Shown here piece after piece: positions 22,067 to 33,774 of a stretch of DNA of 64,000 nucleotides. Position 1 is the first letter of the stretch, and each line of letters starts with the position of its first letter. This DNA comes from Aquatica leii. Lineage: Eukaryota; Arthropoda; Insecta; Coleoptera; Lampyridae. Under the pieces are notes generated by a model. That model saw nothing but the letters and a program-made list of their open reading frames with translations, ran no database searches and was not told the origin of the DNA. The position numbers and the translations under genes were made by a program. Where the stretch lies: contig CM069432.1 in NCBI GenBank assembly GCA_035610365.1, positions 279,471,482 through 279,535,481 of the forward strand, in the 5' to 3' direction.

Positions 22067-23080
22067 ATATATATAATGGATTTTGTTTAGTATTGGAGTT
22101 ATTTAAACGTTCTGGTTTTTCCAAAATTAATCAATGTAATTTTTTTCATTAGAACGGAAATATTAATTAGCTTCTTTGGCCTTCTTTTATGGGTACAAAC
22201 CGCAATAAAAACATTACTTTATTTACTAATTTAACTATGAGTAATTTGAAAAAAATATTGAATTGCCATAATGTAAAAATTTTTAAATTACTTAACTATA
22301 CAAACGAAAATTGAATACGTGTTGTTGTAAGCGTAGTCAAATTAGAATTAGTTAAAATTTGATGAAATTGATAAGTGCAAAAACAAAATGACGCAACTGG
22401 TTCTTAAATTTATTGTTGCAATTTAACTACCAAAACTCAATCTATTTAAATTTTTATAAACAGTCGTCAATTAGAACAATAAACAAACGTTGCTATAAAT
22501 AGTTCTAGACTAACGAAACGGCAGCTCTAGACAGTGAAATCATTTTCTAAAAACGTACAAGGAAATGCGTTAATTATTTTATAATAAAAGAGTAGGAGGA
22601 TAATTTTGTGACTAAAAGAAGTAAACGCTATGGTCGGTTATTATGTAAAGCTAAATGTCAATTGACATAATCGTGCTGATATGTCATATGTTGCATAGTA
22701 GGATAATTTTTGCAAAGGTAAATGTAGTTAAGCGTAATAGGTTTTTAACTGTCATGGCGCCAATGTGATCCGCTTAATTGTTCTTATTTTCTATTTCGAT
22801 TTGTACAGGAATTGCGAAAGAAACATTCGTTCAAAAACGTATAATTTACTTAACGCTTATCTGTGAAGTATAATAGTAAGGTGTAATTTAATTGTAACTT
22901 TTTTTTTATTATAGCATTACATCCGAATGTTTTAATAAATAGCACGATTGCGTTACAAAGTTTATAAAATTAGTTGAATACACTCGACAATGCATTAGTA
23001 TGTAAATGTTGACTAATAATAACTAATGTACGCTACGAATAATTTTTACTGCTTCACAATTCTGCAAGAACAGTACTTTA
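22067..23080. other. AT-rich spacer without a gene
   Basis: This is the remainder of the segment between hAT copies A and B. No long frame, terminal repeat or RNA gene is seen. Confidence 0.55.
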
Positions 23081-23088
23081 GTTTAGTA
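23081..23088. repeat. 8-bp target-site flank GTTTAGTA at the inner end of hAT B
   Basis: It is the exact reverse complement of TACTAAAC, the octamer at the outer (left) end of hAT A (16805-16812). Confidence 0.85.
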
Positions 23089-23344
23089 CAGAGGTTCCCA
23101 AACTTTTTTGTGTCATAGACCCTTTGATATGTTTTTCGGTTTTGGGTAGACCCCCTACTTACCTGATTTTTTGTAAATTTTTAACTGTAGTGAAGTTTAG
23201 TGTTAAAAACTTAAAGTAAAAACGCATATTAACTTTTATACATTTATTAATTGAATTTAAATTTAAACTACTCAAAATAAAATTTTGTATCTGTTATATA
23301 AAATATACGTAACATAAAATAAACTAAGCAATAAGTAAATGTTT

Positions 23345-24186
23345 TTAGTGAGAAGGATGAACCTGATGCTTTAATAATAAATTATCAGCATTTGGCGTCA
23401 ATTTTGTAAGGTTTAATCTTAAATCTCCTCGGCTAATGATGTCCAGTCTGTTTCTTTTTTTCGTTAGGAGATTGGTAACAGCGCTGAACCCGCTTTCCAC
23501 TAGGTATGACGATGGAAAAGAAATTAAAAATTTCCTCGCTATATTCGATATTACGGGATAAGTAACGGTGTGTTGTTTTACAGCCAGAATTGCTGATATC
23601 CGTTTTTAAACTGAACCTTAAGTTCTTTGTTTGTACTTAGTTCAGTCAGTTCGTCTTGTATTATAACATTTGTTTCTTCTATGTCACCATATGGGTTAAT
23701 TATCCACGGTGGTAATACGATAGTCGAAACATCCTCAAACCTAGTTTCAAAATCTGAATAGAAGGCATTTAAATGTTGAACGTAGGTTGAAACGTCGTTT
23801 TCCTGGCAGTTTGTCTGTGACAAATTGGGGAACTGGGAAAATTCGCCCCGTCTAATATTTTGCTTCATTAGTTTAACTCTGGCAGTTGCTTTATAACTGC
23901 AAATTAACCATATTAAATTTTATAAACAAATCTATTAAATAGGCGATGTCTGTTTTCCGCTTCATTAAATTGTCTTATAAAATTTTATCTTTAGTATCCA
24001 GAAATTCAAAAATAGTCTCAAAAAGTACAAAAATTCTTGTCAAACAGAAGCCTTTTGACAGCCAGCGTACTTCGGTGTGAAGGAGTAATTGATGAAAGTC
24101 GTTTTCTTCACACAACTGCGCAAATAACCGCGTATTCAACGCGTTACTTCGGATTCGGTTTACTGCATCAATGACTTATTGTAGAG
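23345..24186 (-). pseudogene. hAT transposase of copy B, C-terminal half
   Basis: The minus strand runs from the Gypsy insertion point down to a TAA at 23345-23347 and matches copy A closely: QFPNLSQTNCQENDVSTYVQ, VIIQDELTELSTNKELKVQF and the hATC block with SAVTNLL. An indel near 23575 breaks the end of the longest open piece, and the region 23870-24180 is in several frames. The N-terminal half lies beyond the Gypsy at 29334-30193. Confidence 0.8.
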
Positions 24187-24237
24187 ATTATATTATAAAA
24201 AGCTTCTAACTACCTTTAAAACAACTGTTTAAATATA

Positions 24238-24925
24238 TCTATATATATAAAAATGTTATGTTGGTTTGTGTACGCTTCAAAAACTCAAAAAGTTCTGCAC
24301 CGATTGAGTTGAAATTTTAACATGATATAAAATCCGCATCAAGGATTGTTTTTATATATTTTTTGCATCAGTCACATATCTGCGACCGCGAGAAAATAAT
24401 TTTTTTTAACGATCAGCTGTTTACCAGTGACCGCGCCATCTGCCGTAAGCTAGGAAAACACTCGCTGACAACCGAAATAATAATGACGCAGTCACATGAG
24501 AAACAATTTCGTTCCCAATTACATTGTTTATTTACAAAAAAATTTACATCTGATTCTGATTATTATACAATCTGAATTAAATATTCACTTAAATGTGTGA
24601 TAATGTTGTGATCGAACTGCGCCTTTCACCAAATCGTAAGTAGAGGTTATATTTTATATCAAAAATTGACAGTAAAAATATTATTAACTGACAAGCAAAA
24701 TAAAAGGACTTATTATAATTCAAGTGGATTTCTAACAGAAGTGAGTGGTTATATCTTTTTTATTACATCTAACACGTGGACGTAATTATATTATTTATTT
24801 TGGATTAACCTCACTTTTTAATGTATATAAATATAATTACATTAAAACTAGCAATTATTAATTAATACGAATGTCAACCATTCAATCACAATGTGCCACT
24901 GCGAAGCGTGGCAGGGTACAGCTAG
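24238..24925 (+). mobile_element. Non-autonomous Helitron, 688 bp, inside the 5' LTR
   Basis: The 5' end TCTATATATATAAAAATG and the following TTATGTTGGTTTGTGTACGC match insect Helitrons. The 3' end is a short hairpin (GCCACTGC, GAA loop, GCGTGGC) followed by AGGGTACAG and terminal CTAG. The element sits exactly between A (24237) and T (24926), the AT target of Helitrons, with no target duplication. The LTR sequence on both sides aligns with the uninterrupted 3' LTR. It encodes no replicase or helicase; an open frame at 24363-24575 has no motif. Confidence 0.85.
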
Positions 24926-25149
24926 TATTATATAATAAGGTAATGGTTTCCTTAACAACATAGTGACTTGTCAAGTTTTTGTTAGTGTAATTAAAAAATA
25001 AATATTTAGTTCTATAAACTTTATTAAATAATCGTTATGAAGAATTGAACCTTACACTACAAATTGGTCACCCCGATAATTTTGAAGAAATTCTTATATA
25101 ACATAAGGCAATCAACAAACATAACCCATTCAGACCAACATCATAAAAA

Positions 25150-25955
25150 ATGAATGCTGGCAATAATACAACAAATCAATCATTAGAAATTGCAAAGGTT
25201 AGTGTTAAATTTCCACCTTTTTGGCGACTAGATCCTAAGTTATGGTTTAATCAGATAGAAGCGCAGTTCACAACGTTAAATATAACACAAGATTCAACTA
25301 AGTATTTTCATGTGGTTTCTGTAATAGAAAGCGATGTTTTATCACAGGTGAGTGATATCGTTAAGAATCCGCCAAAAGATGACAAATATTTGACATTAAA
25401 GAATCGCTTAATTAACAGTTTGCAGACTCGGAAAATCAAATAATTAAAAAACTATTAACGGGTATACAGTTCGATAATAAAAAGCCATCGGAGGTGCTTC
25501 GTGAGATGCGAAATTTAGCCGGAAATAAGCTTGCTGATGATTTTTTAAGGTCGTTATGGTTTACCAGCTCAAACCCAGGCTATTCTATCGACAAGTGAAG
25601 ATGATCTTAATAAACTAGCAATTATGGCGGACAAAATCATGGATATTACGGAAATGCCAATCATAAATTCAGTTTCAGAAGCTAATAACACCAATGCAAA
25701 CAACCAAATTCAACTTTTGCAACGACAGATTGAACAACTGTCATTCGAAATAAATTCTTTAAAAATGAAGTATCGATCGCGAAGTCACAGTCGTACACCG
25801 TCGCGAAATTTCAGTCGTTCACCGAACAATCGTGATAAATCTTCTTCGCGATTTAACAAATCTGGAAATTATTGTTGGTATCACTTTACATTCGGAAAAA
25901 ATGCAAAAAAGTGTTCTAAACCCTGTAAATTCGAGATTTCGGAAAACTCAAAGGA
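25150..25955 (+). pseudogene. gag: Gag of the Mag-like Gypsy
   Basis: The ATG at 25150 starts a Gag with VKFPPFWRLDPKLWFNQIEA, QFTTLNITQDSTKY and NPPKDDKYLTLKNRLI, the conserved capsid N-terminal region of Mag-lineage elements. A frameshift at about 25440 moves the frame; ENQIIKKLLTGIQFDNKKPS, EVLREMRNLAGNKLADDFLR continues it. A third open piece from 25624 holds an Arg/Ser-rich stretch and a nucleocapsid-like CWYHFTFGKNAKKCSKPC (C-x2-H spacing variant seen in this lineage). The reading frame is no longer continuous. Confidence 0.85.
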
Positions 25956-26243
25956 TTGAATATTTGCCAGACGACATTTGTTCAAGTTAATTCTTATCAT
26001 CGTTTATTTATTAAAGATATAGACACACAATACAATTTTCTTATTGACACAGGCGCTGATATATCAGTATGTCCTCCTTCAAAAATGGAAAAGATTTGCA
26101 AAACCAATTATCAACTTTTTGCGGCCAACGGTTCTCCAATTACAACATATGGGACAAAAATGATAACAGTTACATTAATTAGGTCTTCGTCGAAAATTTT
26201 CTTGGCTTTTTGTAATTGCCGATGTTTATCAAGCAATTATTAG
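25956..26243 (+). pseudogene. pol: Aspartic protease of the Mag-like Gypsy
   Basis: The frame contains YNFLIDTGADISVCPPS, the active-site motif of retroviral-type aspartic proteases (Asp in DTGAD), and a flap region SPITTYGTKMITVTL. It overlaps the end of gag by four bases. The frame is lost after about 26210, before the usual ILGxDFL end (a shifted IISADFL is visible). The enzyme would cleave the Gag-Pol polyprotein. Confidence 0.8.
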
Positions 26244-27305
26244 TGCCGACTTCTTATAAAAATTTAACATATTGATTTATTTAAAACATAAAAGACTAAT
26301 AGATGCCGAAACTGATATTTATTCAACCGGTAGTATTTCAAAAGTTCAAATAATAGTATTGTTACTATTATTGTTTCTGATGTTTTCACACAAATTTTAA
26401 CAAAACATCCAGAAATCACCAAACCAATTTCAAATAATCAGTTTGTTAATTTGTGTAAAGATAATAATCATGGTGTTACACATCCTATAGATACTAAGAG
26501 AACAACTGTGTTTGCAAAAGCTCGAAGCTTAGCACCAGATAAGTTAAAAATCGCTAAACAACAATTTCTAATCATGCTCGATCAGGGAATATGCCGACCA
26601 TCAAAAAGTTCATGGTCTAGTCCACTACATACGGTGCCAAAGAAGAATAATGATTGGAGACCTTGTGGAGACTTTAGAAAACTAAATTCTATTACAATTC
26701 CTGATCGCTATCCTTTACCACACATAAGAGATTTTACTTATTTTTTAGGCAATAAAAAGATATTTACAAAACTAGACATCATTCGAGCATATAATCATGT
26801 TCCTGTAGATCCAAAAGATATCGAGAAGACGGCAATCATTACACCTTTTGGTCCATTTGAATTTCTGGTTGTGCCATTCGGATTATCCAACGCGGCCCAG
26901 ACTTTTCAAAGATTCATACATCAAATTCTTGGTCATTTGAACTTTTGTTTCAGCTACTTAGACGATATTTTGATAGCATCGGATTCAATGGAGGAACATT
27001 TGGTTAATTTTGAAAAAGTCCTTCAACGTTTAAACGAATTCTCTATCACTATAAACGTATCTAAATGTATATTTGGCTCAACACAAATCGATTTTCTTGG
27101 ATATCATATAACACTCGATGGCATACAACCTATTCTTGATCGCATTAATGTTATAAAACATTTAAATTCACCGGAGACTTTAAAAGCGTTAAGAAGATTT
27201 CTTGGAATGATAAATTTCTATAGACCATTTCTCCGGTCGGCAGGAACTTACCAAGCGCCATTAAACCAATTGATTTCCATAAACAAAAAAAAACATCAAA
27301 ATTAA
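26244..27305 (+). pseudogene. pol: Reverse transcriptase of the Mag-like Gypsy
   Basis: After a decayed linker the frame from 26451 shows the RT domain: GICRPSKSSWSSPLHTVPKK, WRPCGDFRKLNSIT, FTKLDIIRAYNHVPV with the first catalytic Asp, FGLSNAAQTFQRFI and SYLDDILIAS with the YLDD catalytic pair (about 26955), then FLGYHITLDGI and RRFLGMINFYRPFL. The catalytic residues are intact. The frame breaks in an A-rich run near 27290 just before RNase H. The RNA is copied in cytoplasmic capsids in this family. Confidence 0.9.
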
Positions 27306-29116
27306 TTGGAATGAAGAATTACGACAAGCATTTGAAGGTTGTAAAAATAATGTAATTAATTATACAATGTTGAGTTTTCCAGCAGATTTGCCCATTACCT
27401 TGATGGTAGACGCTTCGGAAGTCGCCAATGGTGCAACGATAAATCAATTAAGGGGAAATCAACTTGAACCATTAGGTTTTTATTCGGAAAAATTAAATAA
27501 TGCCCAACGTAAATACAGTACGTATGATCGAGAGTTGCTGGCTATTTACAAATCTATTAAATATTTTCGTTATTTACTAGAGGGTAAAACCTTTGTGATA
27601 TGTACAGATCACAAACCGCTAATTTTTGCGGTTAGGCAAAAATTGGACAAAGCTTTACTACGTCAAGCTCGACAATTGGATTATATTTCACAGTTTTCGA
27701 CTGATATTAGACATGTTTGCGGTAATCAAAATATAGCAGCTGATATGCTGTCTCGAATAGAAGCAATTGATACGCCATCGTTAGACTACAACAAAATACA
27801 GAAAGAACAGTCTGAAGATGGAGAATTGAAATTATTATTAAATCAATCATCCACAGATTCTTTAAAACTGGTAGAAATAGAAATACCAGAAAAAAATATA
27901 GCTTTATATTTTGACATTTCAACTGGCAAATCTAAACTTTACATTCCAAAAAACATGCGACAACAGTTTTTTTACTTAATTCACAATATCGCGCATCCGG
28001 GGAACAACAAGACAGTTAAATTATTAAAATCAAAACACACTTGGCCATCTGTATCACAAGGTGTTAGGTTATGGTCTCGCACATGTCTGGCTTGCCAAAA
28101 ATCAAAAATCTGGAGACATACAAAAAGTGGTATTGGAAGATATGAAAATGTAAGTGACAGGTTTGAACACATAAATATCGATATAATAGGTACGTTGCCT
28201 ATATCCGATACTTATTCTTATTGTTTAACCTGTGTTGATCGTTTTTCGAGTTGGCCAGAAGCATACCCAATTTGAGATATGACCGCTGAAACAATCGCCA
28301 AGACACTATATATAAATTGGATTTCACTATTCGGGATTCCGAGGAAGATAACTACTGATCGTGGAAAACAATTCGACTCACATCTATTCAAGGCTTTAAC
28401 TAACTTACTAGGTATTCAACATATACTTACAACACCTTATCATCCCCAAAGCAATGGCAAAATCGAAAGATTTCACTGAACGCTTAAAGCAGCGTTAATG
28501 AGTCATGGTAACAATCAATGGACAGAAATATTACCAACGGTTGGGACTCCGTTCATTATCAACCGAAGATAAAGTTCATACTCCCGCTGAATATTTATAT
28601 GGTCAAATTCTACGTCTTCCGGGAGATTTATTTGAATCATAAAAATACGAAAATAATGACTCAACTTCTTTTGTAAGCAAACTTGGAGATTATATTAAAA
28701 AAATCAAACCAGTTTTAACAAATCATCATACCAACCAAACCATCTTTATTCGCCCTGAACTAACTAAAACCGACACGGTTTTTGTAAGACATGATGCAAT
28801 TAGAAAATCATTACAACCACCATATGATGGACCATACCGGGTTATCGCCCGTCATGAAAAATATTTTACTCTATCGATTAATGGCAAAGATAAAAATATT
28901 TCCATAGATCGATTGAAACCAGCATTCAACTTTAATAACGAAACTTCTCCAGAAATAATAAAAAAACAATGCTCACGAGAAAAAAATCCAGAGAACGCAA
29001 ATAATAATTATTCGACAAATTCAACAAATGTTCAAGATACTAAACAAAAAGTGCTTACTCAAATCGGTCGCAAAGTGCATTTTTCTACAAAATATAGTGA
29101 ATATGAAGTAATTTAA
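27306..29116 (+). pseudogene. pol: RNase H and integrase of the Mag-like Gypsy
   Basis: RNase H is visible in TLMVDASEVANGATI, KYSTYDRELLAI, TDHKPLIFAV and NIAADMLSR (27367-27760). Integrase follows: zinc domain (HNIAHPGNNKTVKLL, CLACQKSK), then DDE core with INIDIIGTLP (about 28180), TDRGKQFDS (about 28360) and [12 protein letters not shown] (about 28450). Stops at about 28276 and 28480 and a frameshift near 28555 break it. The C-terminal GPYRVIARHEKYFTLSING with DRLKPAF ends at a stop near 29116. No extra domain is attached. Confidence 0.85.
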
Positions 29117-29159
29117 TTGTGATTTATTCATTATGTTTACGTTGTCACTGGTGAGGGAG

Positions 29160-29333
29160 TATTATAAAGAGCTTCTAACTACCTTTAAAACAACTGTTAT
29201 TTTATAATAAGGTAATGGTTTCCTTAACAACATAGTGACTTGTCAAGTTTTTGTTAGTGTAATTAAAAAATTAATATTTAGTTCTATAAACTTTATTAAA
29301 TAATCGTTATGAAGAATTGAACTTTACACTACA
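29160..29333 (+). repeat. 3' LTR of the Mag-like Gypsy
   Basis: This 174-bp LTR starts TATTATAAAGAGCTTC right after the purine tract and ends CTTTACACTACA. It aligns with 24191-24237 plus 24926-25061 with few differences. hAT B sequence resumes at 29334 with AGATTCATGCAAT. Confidence 0.88.
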
Positions 29334-30193
29334 AGATTCATGCAATCTAACACTCAAATTTTTAGCAACTAAATGTTGTCGATGGATGACGCAATGTATT
29401 GCTAACACCCCTGACACATTTTGTTTTAAATAGCTTATAAATCCACGATAACGTCCAACCATGACAGGTGCTCTATCTGTAGCTACTGATATTATATTTG
29501 ATAAAGGGATTTTCTTTTCAATGAAGTAATCCTCCAAAACATGAAATATTGATTCACCTTTAATGTCGGTTGTCAAAGTTCTTGCGAAGAGCAGTTCTTC
29601 TTAGACTTCTTGATTCATAATAAAACGAACATATGCCAATAATAATGCTGCATTACCAGGTAAAGTTGACTCGTCCAGTCGTATAGAGAAATGGGTCGTT
29701 TGCAAATAATTACACAAGAAGCTTTCAATATCAGAACTCATTTCATCAATACGTCTTTCAACAGTATTGTTGCATAAGGGAATTCTTTTAATGATATCAG
29801 ATGCAGGTTTGTGTAAAACAGTTTTTAAAACCTCTTCAACGGCTGCCAAAATTAACTTCTCTCCGATAGTATGCGGTTTTCCGGATTTTGCTATAAGTAG
29901 CGAGATATTGTAAGACGCTCGCAAACCTTCATCGTTTTTTTGTGACGTCTCTTCGGAAGTTTATCTCTGAGTGTTTGAAAGTATTTCAATTCTTTATCTG
30001 TTTTATCAGGGTGACATCTTCTCAGATGATCCTGCTGCTTAGATGGTTTCATAGCGTCATTGCCCAAACCTTTGTTGTATAAAAGGCACATAGGCAATTG
30101 TTTGTCCGACAATGATGGAATGAAACCAAATTTCAAATAATCAACACTGTATTGTCTACATTTCTTTTTATATTAGGACATGGCATCAGTCAT
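29334..30193 (-). pseudogene. hAT transposase of copy B, N-terminal half
   Basis: The minus strand begins at an ATG (30191-30193) matching copy A. After five further codons a stop interrupts, and the BED finger (LPMCLLYNKGLGNDAMKPSK, QDHLRRCHPDK) carries a Cys-to-Tyr change in its second cysteine. SYNISLLIAKSGKPHTIGEK, LDESTLPGNAALLLAY and ATDRAPVMVGRYRGFISYLK follow, so the first two catalytic Asp positions are kept. It ends where the Gypsy 3' LTR begins. The protein is less interrupted than copy A in the middle but lacks a working finger. Confidence 0.82.
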
Positions 30194-30558
30194 CTGTGGG
30201 CAAAATTAATCTATTTAAATAAAACATAAAGTCCAGCAGCTATAGATTAAAAAATCAAAGTCAAATTTAAATCGTATGGTCTTAGATTTTATGGCAGGCA
30301 TAGGCGTACAGCTATTATAAATGAATGTAAGAAGGGGAATATTATGAATGTTACTTAAGGTTTTGATATGATGGAACTTTAAGGAAATTTGAAAGTAACA
30401 TGACAAAAAATGTTAAAATAAAATATTATACAACGAATAATAATAACAAATTGTTATGCGAATTATCTCTACGTACATTTAACTGTCTTGTGTAAAAATT
30501 CACTGGTTCCACTTTAGTAATAACACAAAATTTTAATTTTAATATAGAGAAGTATGTA

Positions 30559-30852
30559 CAGTGCAATATCCATAATCCGAACTTCCGTAATCCGAACACT
30601 CCAGTAATCCGAACTGACCTACAGTGTAACGACCAATGGACAAAAGTGCAATTTTTTACTTTTTTTGTGAAGTTATTTGGTAAGTTATATGTATTTATAA
30701 AAGAATAATAAATGCCCAGCAAGGTCGTAAATAAGTAAATATTGACACACATACATATTTATTTATGTGTCTATTTTAAAATTTTTCCGAAAACATTCCA
30801 TAATCCGAAGATCTCCTTGCAGCAATTAGTTAGGATTACGGAGATTGCACTG
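30559..30852. mobile_element. pogo/Tigger-type MITE in hAT copy B, 294 bp
   Basis: The ends CAGTGCAATATCCATAATCC and, in reverse complement, CAGTGCAATCTCCGTAATCC are those of the MITE in copy A in inverted order. It is flanked by TA. It lacks about 80 bp of the interior present in copy A. Confidence 0.8.
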
Positions 30853-31662
30853 TAATTATAATAACGATTGCTAAAACTTTGAAAAGGAAACTATTGAGGA
30901 GTACTCATGTAATTTTGCATGATTTCAATGTTAAACTACTAATAACTGAAGTCATGATTGGCGTAATTTATCTATCTTTGATAACTACGAGTACAATACT
31001 AAAATTTAATAAAAAATAATGCACTTACTTTTCTCCGGTACTCTCTAACAATATAACACTGCTACCAGTTTATATTTTTTTAAATATTTTCTTAACAATT
31101 TTCTTCTCAAGATTCAGGAAACGAATAAACGTATTTGTCTCATATTCGTATTTATAGAGTGACGAATTGAACAAGTCAGTGCAAGTTCGCGAAGCTCTGA
31201 GACTGCGCGTATGCCTGTGACAAGATGATACTGGTATATCATTATGTGCAGGTTTTTACAAGTTCAAAATGTATTGCGACCACAAAGCGAATGCCTACAT
31301 CCTACAACTTACACAATTTTATAAACATATACAGTGTAGTCCGTTTAGTACGACTTCGCATATAACAACCAACTGTTTTTAGCGACGTAAGTATAGGCAC
31401 ATGTTTGATTTTAATATGAGCCACTATGAAAGTACATCCATTTATTACGACTCCGCTTACAGCAACCAACCGCTTTTAACGACGGAATTTTACGCAAAAT
31501 TGTACTGTTACAACGACGAGCGTTGACGTGTTTACAAATAAATCGTAGGTAAGAAACTATCTCCGATCCGCGCACTCTCCTTGCCTGTACGTCGTTGATT
31601 CGAATGCGACTGTTTATTTTACGTCAGTAATTTGAGGGTGATGAGTGATTACGCATACAAAA

Positions 31663-33181
31663 ATGGCTTCTACAAAACGAAAAAGTTTCTCCATTAAAAA
31701 AAAAGTGTTATAATACTACGTTTAGAGGCTGGCGAGTCGAATGTAACGATTGCGAAGGAATTCGGTGTAAATCATTCGACGATATCCACAATTAAGAAAA
31801 ATAAACACAAGATAGAACCTTTGTTCAATGCGAATGTTTTAAAACCTAAACGCGTGAGATTGTCGTCTCAAGAACAAGTTGACTTGGCACTTTTACAATG
31901 GTTTAAGCTGCAACGTAATCGGGGAATACCCGTGAATGGGCCTATGCTTCAACAAAAAGCAAATTTTTTTGCTAAAGAGCTAAACATTCTTAATTTTGAT
32001 TGTTCGGCGAGTTGGATTAACCGTTTTAAGAGTAGACACAATATTGTTGCCGGAAAAATTGCTGGTGAGTCTTTGTCGGTTCAACAGAGCGATGTGACCG
32101 AGTGGCAAACCAAAGTTTGGCCTAATTTACGAGCAAAATTTAGTGACGACGAAATATTTAATGCAGATGAAACAGGATTATTCTATAAACTAACGCCAGA
32201 TAAAACATTAAAATTTCGAAGTGAAAAATGCTCGGGAGGAAAACTTTCGAAAGACCGAATAACTGGGATGGTTGCAGCTAACATGAGTGGCACGATAAAA
32301 AGGAAGTTGTTAATTATTGGTAAGTCAAAGAACCCACGATGTTTAAAAAATGTACGATCTTTACCGGTAGATTATGAAAGCAATCGGAAGGCCTGGATGA
32401 CATCTGATATTTTTATCAAATGGATACGCGACTGGGATTGTGAAATGACTAAAAAGAAAAAAAAGATCCTGCTTCTGGTTGACAATTGTCCAGCTCATCC
32501 CTCAATTAGCGACTTGAGAAGCATAACTCTCATTTTCCTGCCTCCTAATACAACATCCGTATTACAACCTATGGACCAAAGAATAATTCGAGTGTTAAAA
32601 TCAAACTTTCGTAAAAACCTCGTTCTAAAAATTATCGCCAGTCTTGATGCAAATGAAGACACCAGCAGTGCCAAACATCCGAAGATCACAATACTCGATG
32701 CCATTCTAATGATTTACGACGCATGGAACAAGCTTACGTCAGCGACGATTTTCAACTGTTATAAACACGCTGGATTTGTCCAAGGCAGTCCCCCCAGTGT
32801 TGCTGCCCACAACGATGATGATGATGATGTGCGCTGTCTATCTGGGCGAGGGGTTTGAATAAAGAACTGCCCATAGGAAATGAAGAACTTGACCAATATT
32901 CTGCTATTGATGATGATCTCGCAACATGTGAGGAGCCGACTGACGAAAATATTCTACAAAATGTTATGATCGACGGCCAAGATAGCGACGATAATAATGA
33001 CGATGGTCTGGAAGAAAATTGTACCACTCCGAGTGTATCTGAAGCTCTAAAAGCTGCAGAAGTGCTGAATGTGTTTGTGCATTCTAATTTTGAAGATAAC
33101 AATATGAAAAGTATTATATCTCGTTTGCATAATGCAATCCGTACTTCTTACTATAGAAATAGTAAAAACCAAAAACAATAA
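31663..33181 (+). pseudogene. Tigger transposase (CENP-B-like, DDE_1)
   Basis: An ATG at 31663 opens MASTKRKSFSIKKKV, the start of the N-terminal helix-turn-helix; a frameshift in an A-run near 31695 moves the frame, which then continues EAGESNVTIAKEFGVNHSTI. The long frame 31821-32858 carries the second helix-turn-helix (SASWINRFKSRHNI) and the catalytic acids: FNADETGLFYKL, LLVDNCPAHPS and LQPMDQRII. The third catalytic position is Asp, as in pogo/Tigger. Another frameshift near 32857 separates an acidic tail ending at 33181. It is among the least damaged transposases in the window. Confidence 0.88.
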
Positions 33182-33379
33182 AAAATTACAGACTTTTTGC
33201 AGTAGATATTTCGTTGTTACTTAGTATAGATTATATAGAGAGGTATGTACATTATGTACGTCCACAGTTATTTTGTTATCCTATATTCTACATTTAAGTA
33301 CATACATATGTACATTTGGTTAAGTTTATGTGAAACTACGTATGTATATTGATCATTTCAATTAAAATTACGTTTCTTT

Positions 33380-33450
33380 TCATTCTTTTTGTACATACGT
33401 ATACATACATATACATATGTATGTATATGTACATACATATATATGTGAAA
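33380..33450. repeat. ACAT/TATG-rich simple sequence
   Basis: Alternating TACA, TATG and ATAC tetranucleotides form an imperfect microsatellite with local dyad symmetry, in the 3' noncoding part of the Tigger element. Confidence 0.6.
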
Positions 33451-33774
33451 TAAATAAATATTTTGATTTAAATGTTTTTTTTCTGATGGTCACGTAAATA
33501 TTAATAAATACATTATATATATGTAGTATATTGTATGTGATTATTTTAATTTTAAAAAAATTGTCAGTTCGTTTAGTACGGCTTCCGGTTAGTACGACGT
33601 AATATCACCGGTATAACTTAAGTAAATAGGTACTATCAGTGTATGTTGAGATCCACTATCGTGGACCCCCATTTTCATTTCATGGACCCTCAAATTTTCT
33701 TTTCTCTGACGTAGACCCCTTGCAGATTATCATAGACCCCTGGGGGTCGATATAGACTACTTTGGGTATCACTG

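Larger units (their letters stand above)
24191..29333 (+). mobile_element. Mag-like Ty3/Gypsy LTR retrotransposon inserted in hAT B
   Basis: LTRs start TATTATAAAxAGCTTCTAAC and end ACACTACA. The 3' LTR (29160-29333) is 174 bp. The 5' LTR (24191-25061) is 183 bp once the Helitron inside it is discounted. A purine tract GGTGAGGGAG sits just before the 3' LTR. AGATT occurs on both sides as a probable 5-bp target duplication (left copy followed by one extra A). Coding order is gag, protease, RT, RNase H, integrase. It interrupts the hAT B transposase, whose two halves align with copy A across the gap. Confidence 0.9.
31332..33616 (+). mobile_element. pogo/Tigger DNA transposon inserted in hAT B
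   Basis: The left end CAGTGTAGTCCGTTTAGTAC at 31332 is preceded by the target dinucleotide TA and interrupts hAT B sequence collinear with copy A. The interior holds a CENP-B/DDE_1 transposase. Near 33565-33605 the motif GTTTAGTACGGC and GTTAGTACGACG recur in direct orientation, but a proper inverted right end is not seen. hAT B sequence resumes near 33617. The right terminus is therefore probably lost. Confidence 0.75.
23089..33774 (-). mobile_element. hAT-Charlie-like transposon, copy B, inverted and carrying nested insertions
   Basis: The inner end is CAGAGGTTCCCAAACTTTTT at 23089; the outer end in reverse complement is CAGTGATACCCAAAGTAGTC ending at 33774. It is collinear with copy A in inverted orientation through the 3' UTR, transposase, 5' MITE and left subterminal region (for example the segment around 31090-31325 matches 17750-17970). 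Two younger insertions expand it to 10.7 kb: a Gypsy at 24191-29333 and a Tigger starting at 31332. The counterpart of A 16985-17745 is missing next to the Tigger. Confidence 0.85.

Noticed and set aside
24184..29338. A fully resolved 5-bp target duplication for the Mag-like Gypsy
   Set aside because: AGATT occurs on both sides but one extra A lies between it and the 5' LTR, so it is reported only as probable.
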